Origin: CAIYPG01 sp903864555
GTDB lineage: Bacteria > Pseudomonadota > Gammaproteobacteria > Burkholderiales > SG8-39
Assembly (NCBI GenBank): GCA_947474715.1
Contig: CANJJT010000001.1
Coordinates: 1-64,000, forward strand
DNA length: 64,000 bases
Direction of reading: 5' to 3'
The position numbers and the translations under genes were made by a program. The notes under the pieces were generated by a model. The model was not told where the DNA came from and ran no database searches. It saw nothing but the letters and a program-made list of their open reading frames with translations. Positions 28,686 to 37,947 of the stretch are shown here, in pieces (the first letter of the stretch is position 1; every line of letters starts with the position of its first letter).

Positions 28686-30004
28686 AGCTGGCCGTAAGAG
28701 TGCAGGCCGGACAGGAACATGTTGACGCCAAGAAAGGCAAAGGTGGTGACCAGGAGTCCGGCAAGTGCCCACCAGGCCATGGGTGCGCCGCGCAACCCCT
28801 TCATCTGACGCATGTGCAACCAGGCGGCATAATTGAGCCAGACAATCAACGCCCAGGTTTCCTTGGGATCCCAAGACCAGTAAGCCCCCCACGCCTCTGC
28901 CGCCCACAACGCCCCCAATATGGTGGCGATGGTAAAGAACGCGAACCCGACGGCAATGGAGCGATACATCAAGTCTTCCAGGATTTCGACCGCCGGCAGG
29001 CGCGCCGCTATGGCATGACGCGCCGCCACCATGGCGCCAAAGATCGTCGCGAAAACTGCAAAGTATGCAAGCCAGAACACCGAAGATCCACTCTTGCGGA
29101 ACACCACGGCTTCCAGTGCGAGTAACAGCGCCAGTGCCAGGGCTGCAGCCCAGAGTGCTGATGCGCCTTTCTGGGAACCGGCGCTTGCCGAGTTCTTGAT
29201 GAGGTAGGCAAATCCCGTCATGGCCGCCAGCGAGAAAGTGCCATATCCGATGAAATTGGCGGGTACATGAATCTTCATCCACCACGATTGCAGGGCAGGC
29301 ACCAGTGGCTGGATCTCATGCGCCTCACGCTCAAAGGTGTACCAGAGCAGAAATCCTACGGCTGCGCTGATCACCACCATCACGAAGCCGCCCAGGTGCT
29401 TCGTCGCATAGCGCTGCTCATAGTAAAGATAGAACAGTGCCGTCATGACGCTGAACAGGACAAAAACCTCATAGAGATTGGAGACCGGGATGTGTCCGAT
29501 GTCCGGCCCAAGCAGATAGGACTCGTACCAGCGCACCAGCAACCCCGAGGTGCCCAGCAGGACGGCACACCAGGTAAGCACCGTGCCGCTGCTACCGGCA
29601 AACGACGACCCAGAAAGCAGGCCAGCCCAGTAGCAGAATGTCGCGAGAAAGAACAGCACGCTCATCCACATGATGGCCGACTGGCTGCTGACAAAATACT
29701 TGAGAAGGAAAACGTCCTCTGCCCGCCCAAGGTCGGACTGGTACATCGATATGGCCAGCAGACTGACGACTGCCACGGCAGCGAGCAAGGAACGGATTGG
29801 CGACCAGCGCCAGCCCAGCCATCCAAACGTCGGTACTGACAGGACCAGGATGGCCTTTTCATACTCGTCCATGTACGCCCCGTACTGCACCATCGCGTAG
29901 GCGGCACCGGCAATCAGAGCCAGCACATACAGCCAGTCGCCCGGGGAGCGGGTATTCAGAAAAGTCCAGCCGGACCTGACAGGCAAGCTCTGTACGTTTT
30001 CCAT
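28682..30004 (-). CDS. ccsB: c-type cytochrome biogenesis protein CcsB (system II)
   Basis: Membrane half of the system II heme-handling complex that exports and attaches heme to apocytochromes c. The 440-residue protein has many transmembrane helices. The tryptophan-rich WWD segment appears as WAAEAWGAYWSWDPKETWA near residue 370, and conserved histidines flank it (KIHVPANFIGYG, WLHMRQMKG). The first ~150 residues hold extra helices not needed for the core. It starts ten bases after resB. Its TAG stop is part of the target duplication of the adjacent miniature element, so insertion left the protein intact. Confidence 0.93.
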   Translation of the reverse strand: MENVQSLPVRSGWTFLNTRSPGDWLYVLALIAGAAYAMVQYGAYMDEYEKAILVLSVPTFGWLGWRWSPIRSLLAAVAVVSLLAISMYQSDLGRAEDVFLLKYFVSSQSAIMWMSVLFFLATFCYWAGLLSGSSFAGSSGTVLTWCAVLLGTSGLLVRWYESYLLGPDIGHIPVSNLYEVFVLFSVMTALFYLYYEQRYATKHLGGFVMVVISAAVGFLLWYTFEREAHEIQPLVPALQSWWMKIHVPANFIGYGTFSLAAMTGFAYLIKNSASAGSQKGASALWAAALALALLLALEAVVFRKSGSSVFWLAYFAVFATIFGAMVAARHAIAARLPAVEILEDLMYRSIAVGFAFFTIATILGALWAAEAWGAYWSWDPKETWALIVWLNYAAWLHMRQMKGLRGAPMAWWALAGLLVTTFAFLGVNMFLSGLHSYGQL

Positions 30005-30014
30005 CTCGATGACC

Positions 30015-32045
30015 TCAGGAGAGAATCTGCGGAATCTTGTTGCGGTGACGTTCGAACTCTTCGCTCATGTCCAGCGCAGGCCGGTTGGGGGAAAAGGCAA
30101 ACTTCACCTCGCCGGAAGCTTTGACCAGCAGCCAAAGCCGGCGTTCCCGCACATAGAACATTGCGAAAATGCCCAATACCAGCAGGAGGCATCCGGAATA
30201 CACGATATTCTTGCCCGGAGAACGCGTCAATTGAAACACGCTGGCTTTGACTTCTTCGTAGCCGGACATCTGCAGATACAGCGGCGTGCCATAAAAGAAG
30301 GTGTCGCTGACCGCGCTCAGCGCATCCTGGACAAATCGCGCATGCGCCTCGTCGGCCACCAGCCGCTTCAGCCCGGCCCGTTCCCGGGCGATCATCCATG
30401 CCTCCCAGGCTGCACCCTGCAACACGCGCAGATAAATGCCCGCAGCAGCCTCACGTTCCGCTTCGGGTACTGCCTTGTCGAGAAACTCCGCCACCGACTG
30501 GAAACCATTGCGGCCAAAGGTGTCGAGCACCCGGACCACTGTCTCGTCCAGCCTGGTCCTGACTGTCTCGCTCATGTCCGGGGAATTTGCCGCCCCGGCC
30601 AGAAAGCGTCTGGAAATCTCGCGGCGAAGGCTCGCGTCGAACAAGGCATCCCGCAGACGGGAAAACTCATCCAGCGAACCTGCGTCATCCAGTGGAATGC
30701 GCAGAAACCGAAAAGACTCGCTGGGAAGAGACCGCATTCCGGTCATCATGTACCAGCGCTGGTCCACCTGCAGCGGCAGCATGTAGTTGTGATACTCGCG
30801 CGCCTGTCCTGCTGCGTCGCGCAGCTTGTACTGGTAGCTTGGTCCGACGTTGCGCACTTCCTTGTGCGCGTCCGGGCGTGCTGCCGCGCCTAAGCCGTTG
30901 CGCATGCGCGCGGCAAGAGAGCCGGTTGCATCCGCCGGGACCGCCTGATCAGGCGCAATGTTCTCGATGTTGAATGGCCGGAAGCCGGTCATCTCCAGCT
31001 GAAAGGCGGCACCTCCAAACTGCAACGGCAGGGTCTCTCCGACCCTCGCCTCGATCATCCCGGGATTCTCGCGGCCACCGGCCATATTGCGGGCCTGCAG
31101 TTTCACCAGGGTCCCACCATCATCAAAACTCGCCTGATAAACGGTCACGCCGCGGTAGACCAGTGGCTTGTTCACCTCGATGCGGGCATCGAAGGATTTG
31201 CCGGTGTCCTTGTCCGTCACCATCACTTCGCTGGCAAACAGCCTGGGCTGCCCGGTCGAATAGTGCTCGATGATGAATTTCTTCAAGGACAGCGAGAAAG
31301 GCAGTTCCTGCACCAGCAGCCCGTCACCGACGGCCAGCACGGCCTGATCAGCCGAGCGTCCTTCAGGCACCATCATGTTCGCCCTGAAGCTCATATTGCC
31401 GACTGGCAGACGCGACTCCTCCGGCACGTCGGCCAGCCGCATGTTGCCATTGACGGGCTTTTTGGAGCCGCTGAAAAGTTGAAACTTGAGCAGGGCCTCA
31501 CTGTCTGCCAGTCCTCCCAGACAAATGAGCACGATGGCCGAGTGGGCCAGCACATAACCCCAGCGACGATGCATGCCCGCCTGCGCCGCGATCAGCGTGG
31601 ATTGCTCACGCCGGGTTTCGCGAATGCTGAAACCTTCTGCATTCAGATAGGCGGCCAGTCGCTCGCGTGCCTGTTCTGGTGGCAGGCTGGTCGAGTAGGT
31701 GGCACGCTGGGAAAAATTGTCGAAGCCCTTTTCACGCAAGCTGTCCTGGAAACGACGCGTTTCACGCAGCATCCTGGGCGCATTGCGCCACAGGCACAGG
31801 CTGGTCGAAACGACCAGGAAGCCGAGAATCACCAGAAACCACCAGGCGCTGTAAACCGAGTACAGGCCCAGGTTCGCGAATATCGGAAACCAGAACGGCC
31901 CGAACTGCTCCAGATAGTTTGAATAGGGCTCGTTCTGCTTGAGCACCGTGCCAATGGTGGAAGCCACGGCAATGATCGTGAGCAGGCTCACGGCAAAGCG
32001 CATGGAGGACAACAGTTCCAAGGCCGCGCTTCGTGGAGAGTTCAT
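30015..32045 (-). CDS. resB: cytochrome c biogenesis protein ResB (Ccs1)
   Basis: Partner of CcsB in system II. From the ATG at 32045 it has 676 residues. Helices near 15-35, 65-90 and 150-180 and one close to the C-terminus enclose a large periplasmic region; the LLTIIAVASTIGTVLKQNEP start and the LGFLVVSTSLCLWRNAPRM segment are family features. A TTG at 32066 is in frame but falls in the T-run of the upstream terminator, so I reject it. The gene lies between cytochrome c4 (a client protein) and ccsB. Confidence 0.93.
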   Translation of the reverse strand: MNSPRSAALELLSSMRFAVSLLTIIAVASTIGTVLKQNEPYSNYLEQFGPFWFPIFANLGLYSVYSAWWFLVILGFLVVSTSLCLWRNAPRMLRETRRFQDSLREKGFDNFSQRATYSTSLPPEQARERLAAYLNAEGFSIRETRREQSTLIAAQAGMHRRWGYVLAHSAIVLICLGGLADSEALLKFQLFSGSKKPVNGNMRLADVPEESRLPVGNMSFRANMMVPEGRSADQAVLAVGDGLLVQELPFSLSLKKFIIEHYSTGQPRLFASEVMVTDKDTGKSFDARIEVNKPLVYRGVTVYQASFDDGGTLVKLQARNMAGGRENPGMIEARVGETLPLQFGGAAFQLEMTGFRPFNIENIAPDQAVPADATGSLAARMRNGLGAAARPDAHKEVRNVGPSYQYKLRDAAGQAREYHNYMLPLQVDQRWYMMTGMRSLPSESFRFLRIPLDDAGSLDEFSRLRDALFDASLRREISRRFLAGAANSPDMSETVRTRLDETVVRVLDTFGRNGFQSVAEFLDKAVPEAEREAAAGIYLRVLQGAAWEAWMIARERAGLKRLVADEAHARFVQDALSAVSDTFFYGTPLYLQMSGYEEVKASVFQLTRSPGKNIVYSGCLLLVLGIFAMFYVRERRLWLLVKASGEVKFAFSPNRPALDMSEEFERHRNKIPQILS

Positions 32046-32063
32046 TGTTTGCTGCTCATGGTT

Positions 32064-32091
32064 CAAAAGAAAAGGGGGGCTTACGCCCCCC
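32064..32091 (-). terminator. rho-independent terminator after the cytochrome c4 gene
   Basis: On the minus strand a perfect 7-bp GC stem (GGGGGGC, loop GTAA, GCCCCCC) is followed by TTTTCTTTTG. It lies 20 bases after the cytochrome c4 stop and directly ahead of resB. Confidence 0.9.
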
Positions 32092-32111
32092 TGTCCCCTT
32101 CTGTGACCGAT

Positions 32112-32738
32112 TTACTTGAGGCCAGCAATATAGTCGGAAACTGCCTTTATTTCCGCATCATTCAGCTTGGCGGCGATGGCACGCATCATGCGGTTTGCAT
32201 CGTTCGCCCGCTCACCCGCGCGGAAAGCCTTGAGTTGCACCTCGGTGTATTCGGCATGCTGGCCGGCAAGCCGCGGATACTGCACGGGTATGCCAGCACC
32301 GGTCGCTCCGTGGCAGGATGCACAGGCCGGCAAGCCCCGGGCAACATCGCCACCGCGCCAAAGCTTTTGTCCCTGCGTCACCGTGTCCTTGTTCCTGGCC
32401 GTGCCCGGCTTGGCCGGCTGGGAAGCGAAGTACGCCGCAACATTACGCATGTCATCCGCGGAAAGCGTTGACGCGAATCCCATCATCACCGGGTTTGCAC
32501 GCTCCGCCTTGCCATTCACTGGCTTGAAGTTGTTGAGTTGCTTGTGCAGATACTCGGGTATCTGCCCAGCCAGCTTGGGATTGGCAGGGGCAGGGCTGTT
32601 GCCGTCGACCCCATGGCAGGCGGCACATACCTGTGTGGCAATGGCCTGTCCCTTGACAAGGTCAGCCTTGGGCGGTTCGGCTGCCGCAACTGTCTGCACG
32701 CAAAGCAGCAGGGCGGCGAGCGCCAGCGCTCGTTTCAT
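32112..32738 (-). CDS. cytochrome c4-type diheme cytochrome
   Basis: Periplasmic electron carrier to terminal oxidases. From the ATG at 32738, with AGGAG eight bases upstream, it has 208 residues. A signal peptide is followed (cleavage near VAAAEPP, about 20) by two class I cytochrome domains: heme motifs CAACH and CASCH, each with a later methionine ligand (NPVMMGFAS; NRMMRAIAAKL). This duplication is characteristic of cytochrome c4. The longer frame to 32801 adds residues with no signal-peptide character. It precedes the system II genes that mature it. Confidence 0.92.
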   Translation of the reverse strand: MKRALALAALLLCVQTVAAAEPPKADLVKGQAIATQVCAACHGVDGNSPAPANPKLAGQIPEYLHKQLNNFKPVNGKAERANPVMMGFASTLSADDMRNVAAYFASQPAKPGTARNKDTVTQGQKLWRGGDVARGLPACASCHGATGAGIPVQYPRLAGQHAEYTEVQLKAFRAGERANDANRMMRAIAAKLNDAEIKAVSDYIAGLK

Positions 32739-32884
32739 GCGTTCTCCTAAAGCGGAACCCGCAGTTCGATTGACGAACCTCGCCGAAAGGCGTTCGGGCA
32801 TGTTGTAAAAGCTGGTATTCTAGCGCAGCTGTCTGATTCTTCGCCAACTTTCCCCCTGTTTTAAGCCGTTCACCGGCCCCCGCC

Positions 32885-33556
32885 ATGCCTCAAGCAACCC
32901 TGTTCCGGCAAGCACGTTTCGTCACGAGCGTACGTGAGCTTCACACCCTGCCGCCGGAAGGCGAAGGCGAAATTGCGTTTGCCGGCCGTTCCAATTCGGG
33001 CAAATCCAGTGCGCTCAACACCCTGACGGACCACCACAAACTGGCTTTCGTCAGCAAGACCCCTGGGCGCACACAGCTGCTCAATTACTTTGACATCAAT
33101 GGGCGCCACTATCTGGTGGACCTCCCGGGTTACGGTTACGCCAAGGTTCCAGAAGCCATCAAGGCCCCCTGGGGACGCGATCTGGGGGAATATCTGCGTA
33201 CACGCCAGTCACTGCGCGGACTGGCCCTGATCATGGACGTGCGTCACCCCATGTCTCCCCTGGACCAGGAGCTGCTGGCCTGGTTCAGGCCGACCCTGAA
33301 ACCGGTTCACATCCTGCTGACCAAGGCCGACAAGCTGTCGCGCCAGGACGGCATCCGCGTGCTGCTGGAAGTGAACAAGGCTTTGAAACTGCTGGCGGGA
33401 GAGTACTCGGCGCAGCTGTTTTCCAGCCTGAAGAAGGTCGGCATCGAAGAAGCCGAGGCAGTCTTTGCCAGCTGGCTGGGGCTCCCGGTCCCGGCAGCCG
33501 CAGCGAAGGAAACCCGCAAGCCCGCGAGTCCCGGAATAAAAAAGCCCCGGGCTTAA
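32885..33556 (+). CDS. engB: ribosome biogenesis GTP-binding protein EngB (YihA/YsxC)
   Basis: GTPase that helps assemble the large ribosomal subunit and is essential in many bacteria. The 223-residue protein has the P-loop GRSNSGKSS at 34-42, the G2 threonine region SKTPGRTQLLNYF, G3 DLPGYGYAKV and G4 TKADKL. The last ~20 residues are a basic tail. It is divergent from cytochrome c4; two tight hairpins begin at its stop codon. Confidence 0.95.
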   Translation: MPQATLFRQARFVTSVRELHTLPPEGEGEIAFAGRSNSGKSSALNTLTDHHKLAFVSKTPGRTQLLNYFDINGRHYLVDLPGYGYAKVPEAIKAPWGRDLGEYLRTRQSLRGLALIMDVRHPMSPLDQELLAWFRPTLKPVHILLTKADKLSRQDGIRVLLEVNKALKLLAGEYSAQLFSSLKKVGIEEAEAVFASWLGLPVPAAAAKETRKPASPGIKKPRA

Positions 33557-33622
33557 GGGGATAAAAGCCCGGGGACAAAATGCCTTAGGGACTAAGGCAC
33601 CCGCTCAGGGAGGAGAAGCGGG
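33545..33622 (+). ncRNA. three tandem hairpins between engB and hemB (terminator and possible structured leader)
   Basis: Three perfect stems follow each other. CCCCGGGCTT/AAGCCCGGGG (33545-33574) overlaps the engB stop. TGCCTTAG/CTAAGGCA with a 3-base loop is at 33581-33599. CCCGCT/AGCGGG is at 33600-33622 with GGGAGGAGA in its loop. The first could end engB transcription. The second and third could form a structured RNA upstream of hemB; a betaproteobacterial hemB RNA motif has been described, and this would need a covariance search to confirm. Confidence 0.45.
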
Positions 33623-33793
33623 AGACAGTCTCGCAACTGCCTGCCTTATAGAGTGGCGGAACAGCCGAAAAGTTCCCCATTCTTGAGCCGGGGAGTGTGT
33701 CTGCGCGACAATGAGCGGACAGCGAGCCAACAATCAGGCTGACCGACGCATGACTTCGTCATGCCAATCGAGCGAAACCAGAACGGAACACTC

Positions 33794-34801
33794 ATGGAAA
33801 CGTACGGACAATTTCCCCAGGTTCGGATGCGTCGCATGCGCAAGGATGATTTCTCACGGCGCCTCATGCGTGAGCATGTGCTCACTACAAATGATTTGAT
33901 CTACCCCGTCTTCGTCATCGATGGCAAGAACCTGTCACAGGCGGTGGCCTCCATGCCCGGCGTTTCGCGCATGACGATCGACAAACTGCTGGAGACCGCC
34001 GGGCTGTGCGTCAAGCTGGGCGTGCCGGCCATGGCGCTATTCCCAAACATCGAGACCGGGCTGAAGACCCCGGACGGGCGCGAGTCCGCCAACCCCAAGG
34101 GACTGATCCCGCGCGCGGTGGCCGCCCTCAAAAAGGCTTTTCCCGAACTGGGCGTCATCACCGACGTGGCTCTGGACCCCTACACCAGCCACGGCCAGGA
34201 CGGCATCATCGACAAGGCCGGCTACATCATCAACGACAAGACTCTGGACATGCTGCGCCGCCAGGCGCTGACCCAGGCAGAGGCCGGGGTGGACATCGTC
34301 GCCCCGTCGGACATGATGGACGGCCGCATCGGCGTGTTACGCAAGGCGCTGGAGGAGAAGGGCCATATCCATACCCGCATCATGGCCTATTCCGCGAAAT
34401 ATGCTTCGGGCTTCTACGGTCCGTTCCGCGACGCCGTCGGCTCCGCGTCCGCCCTGGGCAAGGGCAACAAGTTCACCTACCAGATGGATCCCGCCAATTC
34501 CGATGAAGCGCTGTGGGAAGTCGGGCTCGACCTGGCCGAAGGCGCAGACATGGTGATGGTGAAACCGGGCATGCCTTATCTGGACATCGTGCGCAGGGTC
34601 AAGGACGAGTTCAAGGCCCCCACCTTCGTCTATCAGGTGAGCGGCGAATACGCCATGCTCAAGGCCGCCGCCGCAAATGGCTGGCTGGACGAGCGCACCG
34701 TGGCGATGGAGTCGCTATTGGCCTTCAAACGCGCCGGTGCCGACGGCGTCCTGACTTACTTTGCCCTCGACGCAGCCCGCTGGCTGGCCGAAGCGCGCTA
34801 A
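33794..34801 (+). CDS. hemB: porphobilinogen synthase (delta-aminolevulinic acid dehydratase)
   Basis: Condenses two 5-aminolevulinates to porphobilinogen in heme synthesis. From ATG 33794 it has 335 residues. The two Schiff-base lysines are K202 (AYSAKYASGFYGPF) and K257 (VMVKPGMPYLD). The loop that holds cysteine zinc ligands in other HemBs here reads DVALDPYTSHGQDG, so it is the zinc-cysteine-free, magnesium-type enzyme. A start at 33761 would add 11 residues; GGAA seven bases before 33794 favours the shorter form. Heme supply fits the neighbouring cytochrome genes. Confidence 0.95.
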   Translation: METYGQFPQVRMRRMRKDDFSRRLMREHVLTTNDLIYPVFVIDGKNLSQAVASMPGVSRMTIDKLLETAGLCVKLGVPAMALFPNIETGLKTPDGRESANPKGLIPRAVAALKKAFPELGVITDVALDPYTSHGQDGIIDKAGYIINDKTLDMLRRQALTQAEAGVDIVAPSDMMDGRIGVLRKALEEKGHIHTRIMAYSAKYASGFYGPFRDAVGSASALGKGNKFTYQMDPANSDEALWEVGLDLAEGADMVMVKPGMPYLDIVRRVKDEFKAPTFVYQVSGEYAMLKAAAANGWLDERTVAMESLLAFKRAGADGVLTYFALDAARWLAEAR

Positions 34802-34809
34802 GCCGGATT

Positions 34810-36630
34810 TCAGCGCGGCAACCGGTCCAGGGAGCGCAGGAAGGTTTCCGCCGACTGGTAGCCGATCACCCGCAGGCCCGGCACCTCGCGCCCGTCGGCA
34901 TCGAAGAACACGATGCCCGGCGGGCCAAACAGACGAAAGCGCTTGAGCAGGGCACGATGGTCCTCGCTATTGCCGGTCACGTCGGCCTGCAGCAATAACA
35001 CCTTGCCCAGCCGCTCCTGCACCCGCACATCGGTGAAGGTATAACGCTCCATTTCCTTGCAGGTCACGCACCAGTCGGCGTAGAAATCCAGCATCACCGG
35101 CTGTCCCGCGGACTTCAGCCGGGCATCCAGTTCCGCCACTGAGTTCACCCGCTCGAAATGCAGCGGCGCCCCTTCCCCGGCCGAATCACTGAACAGGTGA
35201 TGCAGCGGTCGCAGCGGATCGCGGCTGCCCGTCATCACCCCGATCAGCATGGCGGTGCCGGCCAGCAGGACAATCAGGCCGAGCGCCTTGGCCACCCGCG
35301 GCGCCGTGCCGGCCCGCGCAGGCAGCGGATCGATGGCCTTGAGCAACAAGGCCATGACGATGAGCATGCTGCCCCAGGCGCCCATCTGCAGCGATACCGA
35401 CACCAGTGGCGAGACGATCCACACCGCCACGGCCAGCAGCAACAATCCGAAAAACTGCCGGATCAGTTTCATCCAGTGGCCGGTGCGGGGCAGAAACGCG
35501 CCCTCCGACACCCCCATCACCACCAGGGGAACCCCCATCCCCAACGCCATCACGAACAGTGCCGTGCCGCCCAGCACCAGGTCACGGGACTGTGAAATGT
35601 AGAGGAGAGCGCCGGCCAGCGGTGCGGCCACACAGGGACTGACGATGATGGCGGAGAAAAGCCCCATGGCAGCGACACTGGCGATGCGCCCACCGCTCAG
35701 TTGCTGGTGAGCGTCATGCAGGCGATGCCGAATGAAGCGGGGCAACTGCAGCTCGAACAGTCCGAACATGGACAGGGCCAGCACCACGAACACCAGCGCA
35801 AAGCCGATCAGCACCGCGGCATTCTGCAGCGCAGCGGCCAGCAGCGAGCCGGACCACGCGGCCGTCATGCCAGCGGCCGCGTAGGCGAGCGCCATGCCCA
35901 GTACATAAGCCAGCGAAAGGATCAGGGCACGCCGCTTGTCCCCGCCACCACCCTGGCCAACGATGATGCCGGACAGGATGGGGATCATCGGCAGCATGCA
36001 GGGGGTGAAACTGAGCAACAGGCCGAAGACGAAAAAACTCACGATCACCAGCCAGAAGCTGCTCTCTTCCAGCAGCCGGGCAATGTCGATATCACTGGCA
36101 TCCAGTCCCCAGCGCACACCGGAGCCCCCTGCATCCGCCTGCGGTGCTGCCGCATCCAGCCGATCGCGCAGGGACGAGCCTGTCTTTCCAGTCGTATCGG
36201 ACAGATTGATGGCGGCAGTCTGGCGATGCGGCACATAGCAGATGCCGGCATCGGCGCATCCCTGCGAGGTCACGACCAGACGGAAACGCTCCACGCCGCT
36301 CGCGGGCACCAGGATGCGCAGATCCCCGCGGTAGATCTCCTGCTTGCCGAAAAACTTGTCTTCATGAATCAGGCCCGCCGGAAACTGCGCGGTGCCCAGA
36401 ACCACGGCAGCCGGATCGGCCTCGAACTTGAAGCGGTCGCGATAAAGGTAGTAGCCCGGGGCAATGCGATAGCTGACTTCCACTTTGCCCCCTTCAACCG
36501 CACGCGCGGAAAAGCGGAAGGCCTTGTCCGGCTCGAGCAGATTCTCCGGATTGATGGCTGCCGCCATGGGACTGTGCAGCATGAGGGCGATCAGCAGCCC
36601 CAGCAGGCTTGTGATCCAGCGCCTGTCCAT
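34810..36630 (-). CDS. dsbD: thiol:disulfide interchange protein DsbD
   Basis: Carries reducing power from cytoplasmic thioredoxin to the periplasm, for example for apocytochrome c and DsbC. About 606 residues: signal peptide, an N-terminal immunoglobulin-like domain with the redox pair in SQGCADAGICYVPH, eight membrane helices with cysteines in SFTPCMLPMIP and VSPCVAAPL, and a C-terminal thioredoxin domain with WCVTC. The start may be ATG 36630 (GGA nine bases upstream) or ATG 36648 or 36654. It converges on hemB and fits the system II cytochrome genes nearby. Confidence 0.95.
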   Translation of the reverse strand: MDRRWITSLLGLLIALMLHSPMAAAINPENLLEPDKAFRFSARAVEGGKVEVSYRIAPGYYLYRDRFKFEADPAAVVLGTAQFPAGLIHEDKFFGKQEIYRGDLRILVPASGVERFRLVVTSQGCADAGICYVPHRQTAAINLSDTTGKTGSSLRDRLDAAAPQADAGGSGVRWGLDASDIDIARLLEESSFWLVIVSFFVFGLLLSFTPCMLPMIPILSGIIVGQGGGGDKRRALILSLAYVLGMALAYAAAGMTAAWSGSLLAAALQNAAVLIGFALVFVVLALSMFGLFELQLPRFIRHRLHDAHQQLSGGRIASVAAMGLFSAIIVSPCVAAPLAGALLYISQSRDLVLGGTALFVMALGMGVPLVVMGVSEGAFLPRTGHWMKLIRQFFGLLLLAVAVWIVSPLVSVSLQMGAWGSMLIVMALLLKAIDPLPARAGTAPRVAKALGLIVLLAGTAMLIGVMTGSRDPLRPLHHLFSDSAGEGAPLHFERVNSVAELDARLKSAGQPVMLDFYADWCVTCKEMERYTFTDVRVQERLGKVLLLQADVTGNSEDHRALLKRFRLFGPPGIVFFDADGREVPGLRVIGYQSAETFLRSLDRLPR

Positions 36631-36666
36631 GATGATTCCGGATTTCATGATCAATGGCCCAGCCGC

Positions 36667-36990
36667 TCAGCCGCGCTCGGCTGTTTCGTCGGCCACCCAC
36701 TGCAGGTACTCCGGCAGGCCGGCCTCGACCGGCACGGCGATGATCTCGGGGATCTCGTAAGGGTGGGCAAAGCGCAACGCCGATTCCAGGTCGGCATAAC
36801 GCTCACGCGTGGTCTTGATCAGCATCGGGTGCTCTTCATCCACGTCCACCCGGTCTTTCCAGCGATAGACGGAACGGCAGGGTGCCAGCAAATTGACGCA
36901 GGCCGCCACGCGCAGGTCGATCAGCTGACGCGCCAGTTCCTCGGCGCTCTCGCGGGTGGGCATATTGGTAAAAACCAGCAGCATGTCCAT
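36667..36990 (-). CDS. cutA: divalent-cation tolerance protein CutA
   Basis: Small trimeric CutA1 protein implicated in metal tolerance; biochemical role still unclear in the family. From ATG 36990 (GAGGA five bases upstream) it has 107 residues: LLVFTNMPTRESAEELARQL, the ACVNLLAPCRSVYRWKD core and ALHPYEIPEI-like segment AHPYEIPEIIAVPV. The longer frame to 37113 lies inside the neighbouring gene and is rejected. It starts eight bases before the end of the upstream epimerase-like gene's stop region, so the two are probably co-transcribed. Confidence 0.93.
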   Translation of the reverse strand: MDMLLVFTNMPTRESAEELARQLIDLRVAACVNLLAPCRSVYRWKDRVDVDEEHPMLIKTTRERYADLESALRFAHPYEIPEIIAVPVEAGLPEYLQWVADETAERG

Positions 36991-36997
36991 GTCTTCC

Positions 36998-37927
36998 TCA
37001 GGCATTCCCGGCAAGCCGGGGGACCGCGGCCAGCCCATGCCGGACCGTCGGATACAGCAGTTCATAGCCCATGTGCTGCTTGAGCCGTTGGTTGACCAGG
37101 CGGCGTGATTCACTCATGAAGGACAGCATCCCCGGGTCGATGCGCCCGGCCGCTTCGCTGCGGGTGATGCGCGGTGGCCGTGGCAAGCTGAAGTGGTCTG
37201 CCACCAGATCGATCCAGTCCCCCATGAGCAGTTCGCTGTCATCGCTGGCGTTATAGACGCCGGGAGGCACCTCAAGGTTCAGTGCGCGCTCGCAGATGCG
37301 TGCCAGATCCTCGGCGTGGATGTGGTTGGTGTAGACATCGTCTTCGCGGCAAAGCACCGGTGTGCCGCGCCGCACGCGTTCCAGGGGCAGGCGGTCGGCG
37401 GCGTAGATGCCCGGCACGCGCAGGATCACCAGGCCGACCTGGCGTGCGGCGCACCATGCAGCGAGCTGCTGCTCCGCATCCACGCGGCGGCGCGCACGGC
37501 CGGTTGTGGCAGACACCGGCCTGTCCTCCTCCACCAGCGCCCCGGCGCAGTGGCCATAGACCCCGCTGGTACTGACGTACACAAACCGCCGTGGTACGAT
37601 GCCGCGCGCCTTTACAGAGGCTCGGTCCAGCGCCACCAGCAGTGTCCGTGTGCGCTCATCCAGGCTGGCGCTTGCAGGAATGGCGGCCGGGGGGGCGCAG
37701 TGCAGGATCAGGTCGGTAATCTCCAGTGCAGCATCCAGGGATTGCGCATCATCCAGGTCTGCGACGCGGATTTCCGGCATCGGGTGCAGGGGCAAGCCGG
37801 CCAGTTCGGCAGCGCGCCGGGGGGTGCGGGCCAGGGCCAGCACGTCAAACTGCGCCGCCAGCGACGGCAGGGCGCGCCCCGCAACGTCACCGGTTCCGAC
37901 CAGCAGCAACTGCATTCTGTTTTGCAT
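36998..37927 (-). CDS. NAD(P)-dependent epimerase/dehydratase-like protein (YeeZ-like)
   Basis: Extended SDR-type protein of 309 residues. The Rossmann motif GTGDVAGRALPSL is close to the N-terminus (about 11-23), and VYVSTSGVYG, containing the catalytic serine/threonine region, lies near 115. The usual Y-x-x-x-K is not obvious; RRRVDAEQQL occupies its place, as in some YeeZ-type proteins. Substrate unknown. A start at 37915 (MQLLLVG) is equally possible. A 15-codon frame with a far better ribosome site overlaps the start (see 37887-37934). Confidence 0.75.
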   Translation of the reverse strand: MQNRMQLLLVGTGDVAGRALPSLAAQFDVLALARTPRRAAELAGLPLHPMPEIRVADLDDAQSLDAALEITDLILHCAPPAAIPASASLDERTRTLLVALDRASVKARGIVPRRFVYVSTSGVYGHCAGALVEEDRPVSATTGRARRRVDAEQQLAAWCAARQVGLVILRVPGIYAADRLPLERVRRGTPVLCREDDVYTNHIHAEDLARICERALNLEVPPGVYNASDDSELLMGDWIDLVADHFSLPRPPRITRSEAAGRIDPGMLSFMSESRRLVNQRLKQHMGYELLYPTVRHGLAAVPRLAGNA

Positions 37928-37934
37928 GGTTCAT
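37887..37934 (-). other. possible 15-codon leader peptide overlapping the epimerase-like gene start
   Basis: AGGAGG is placed six bases upstream of an ATG at 37934..37932 that opens a 15-codon frame ending TGA at 37887. The ATG of the epimerase-like gene lies 12 bases from the same ribosome site in another frame. The small frame could modulate translation of the gene, or the site may simply serve the downstream ATG. Confidence 0.25.
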
Positions 37935-37947
37935 TTTATCCTCCTGA

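Noticed and set aside
28593..29285. 230-codon frame overlapping the end of ccsB
   Set aside because: Out-of-frame shadow of ccsB; it starts within ccsB, has no family features, and ends inside the miniature element.
35701..37083. 460-codon plus-strand frame antisense to dsbD and cutA
   Set aside because: No family features, rich in Q/H/R as expected for an antisense frame in GC-rich DNA.
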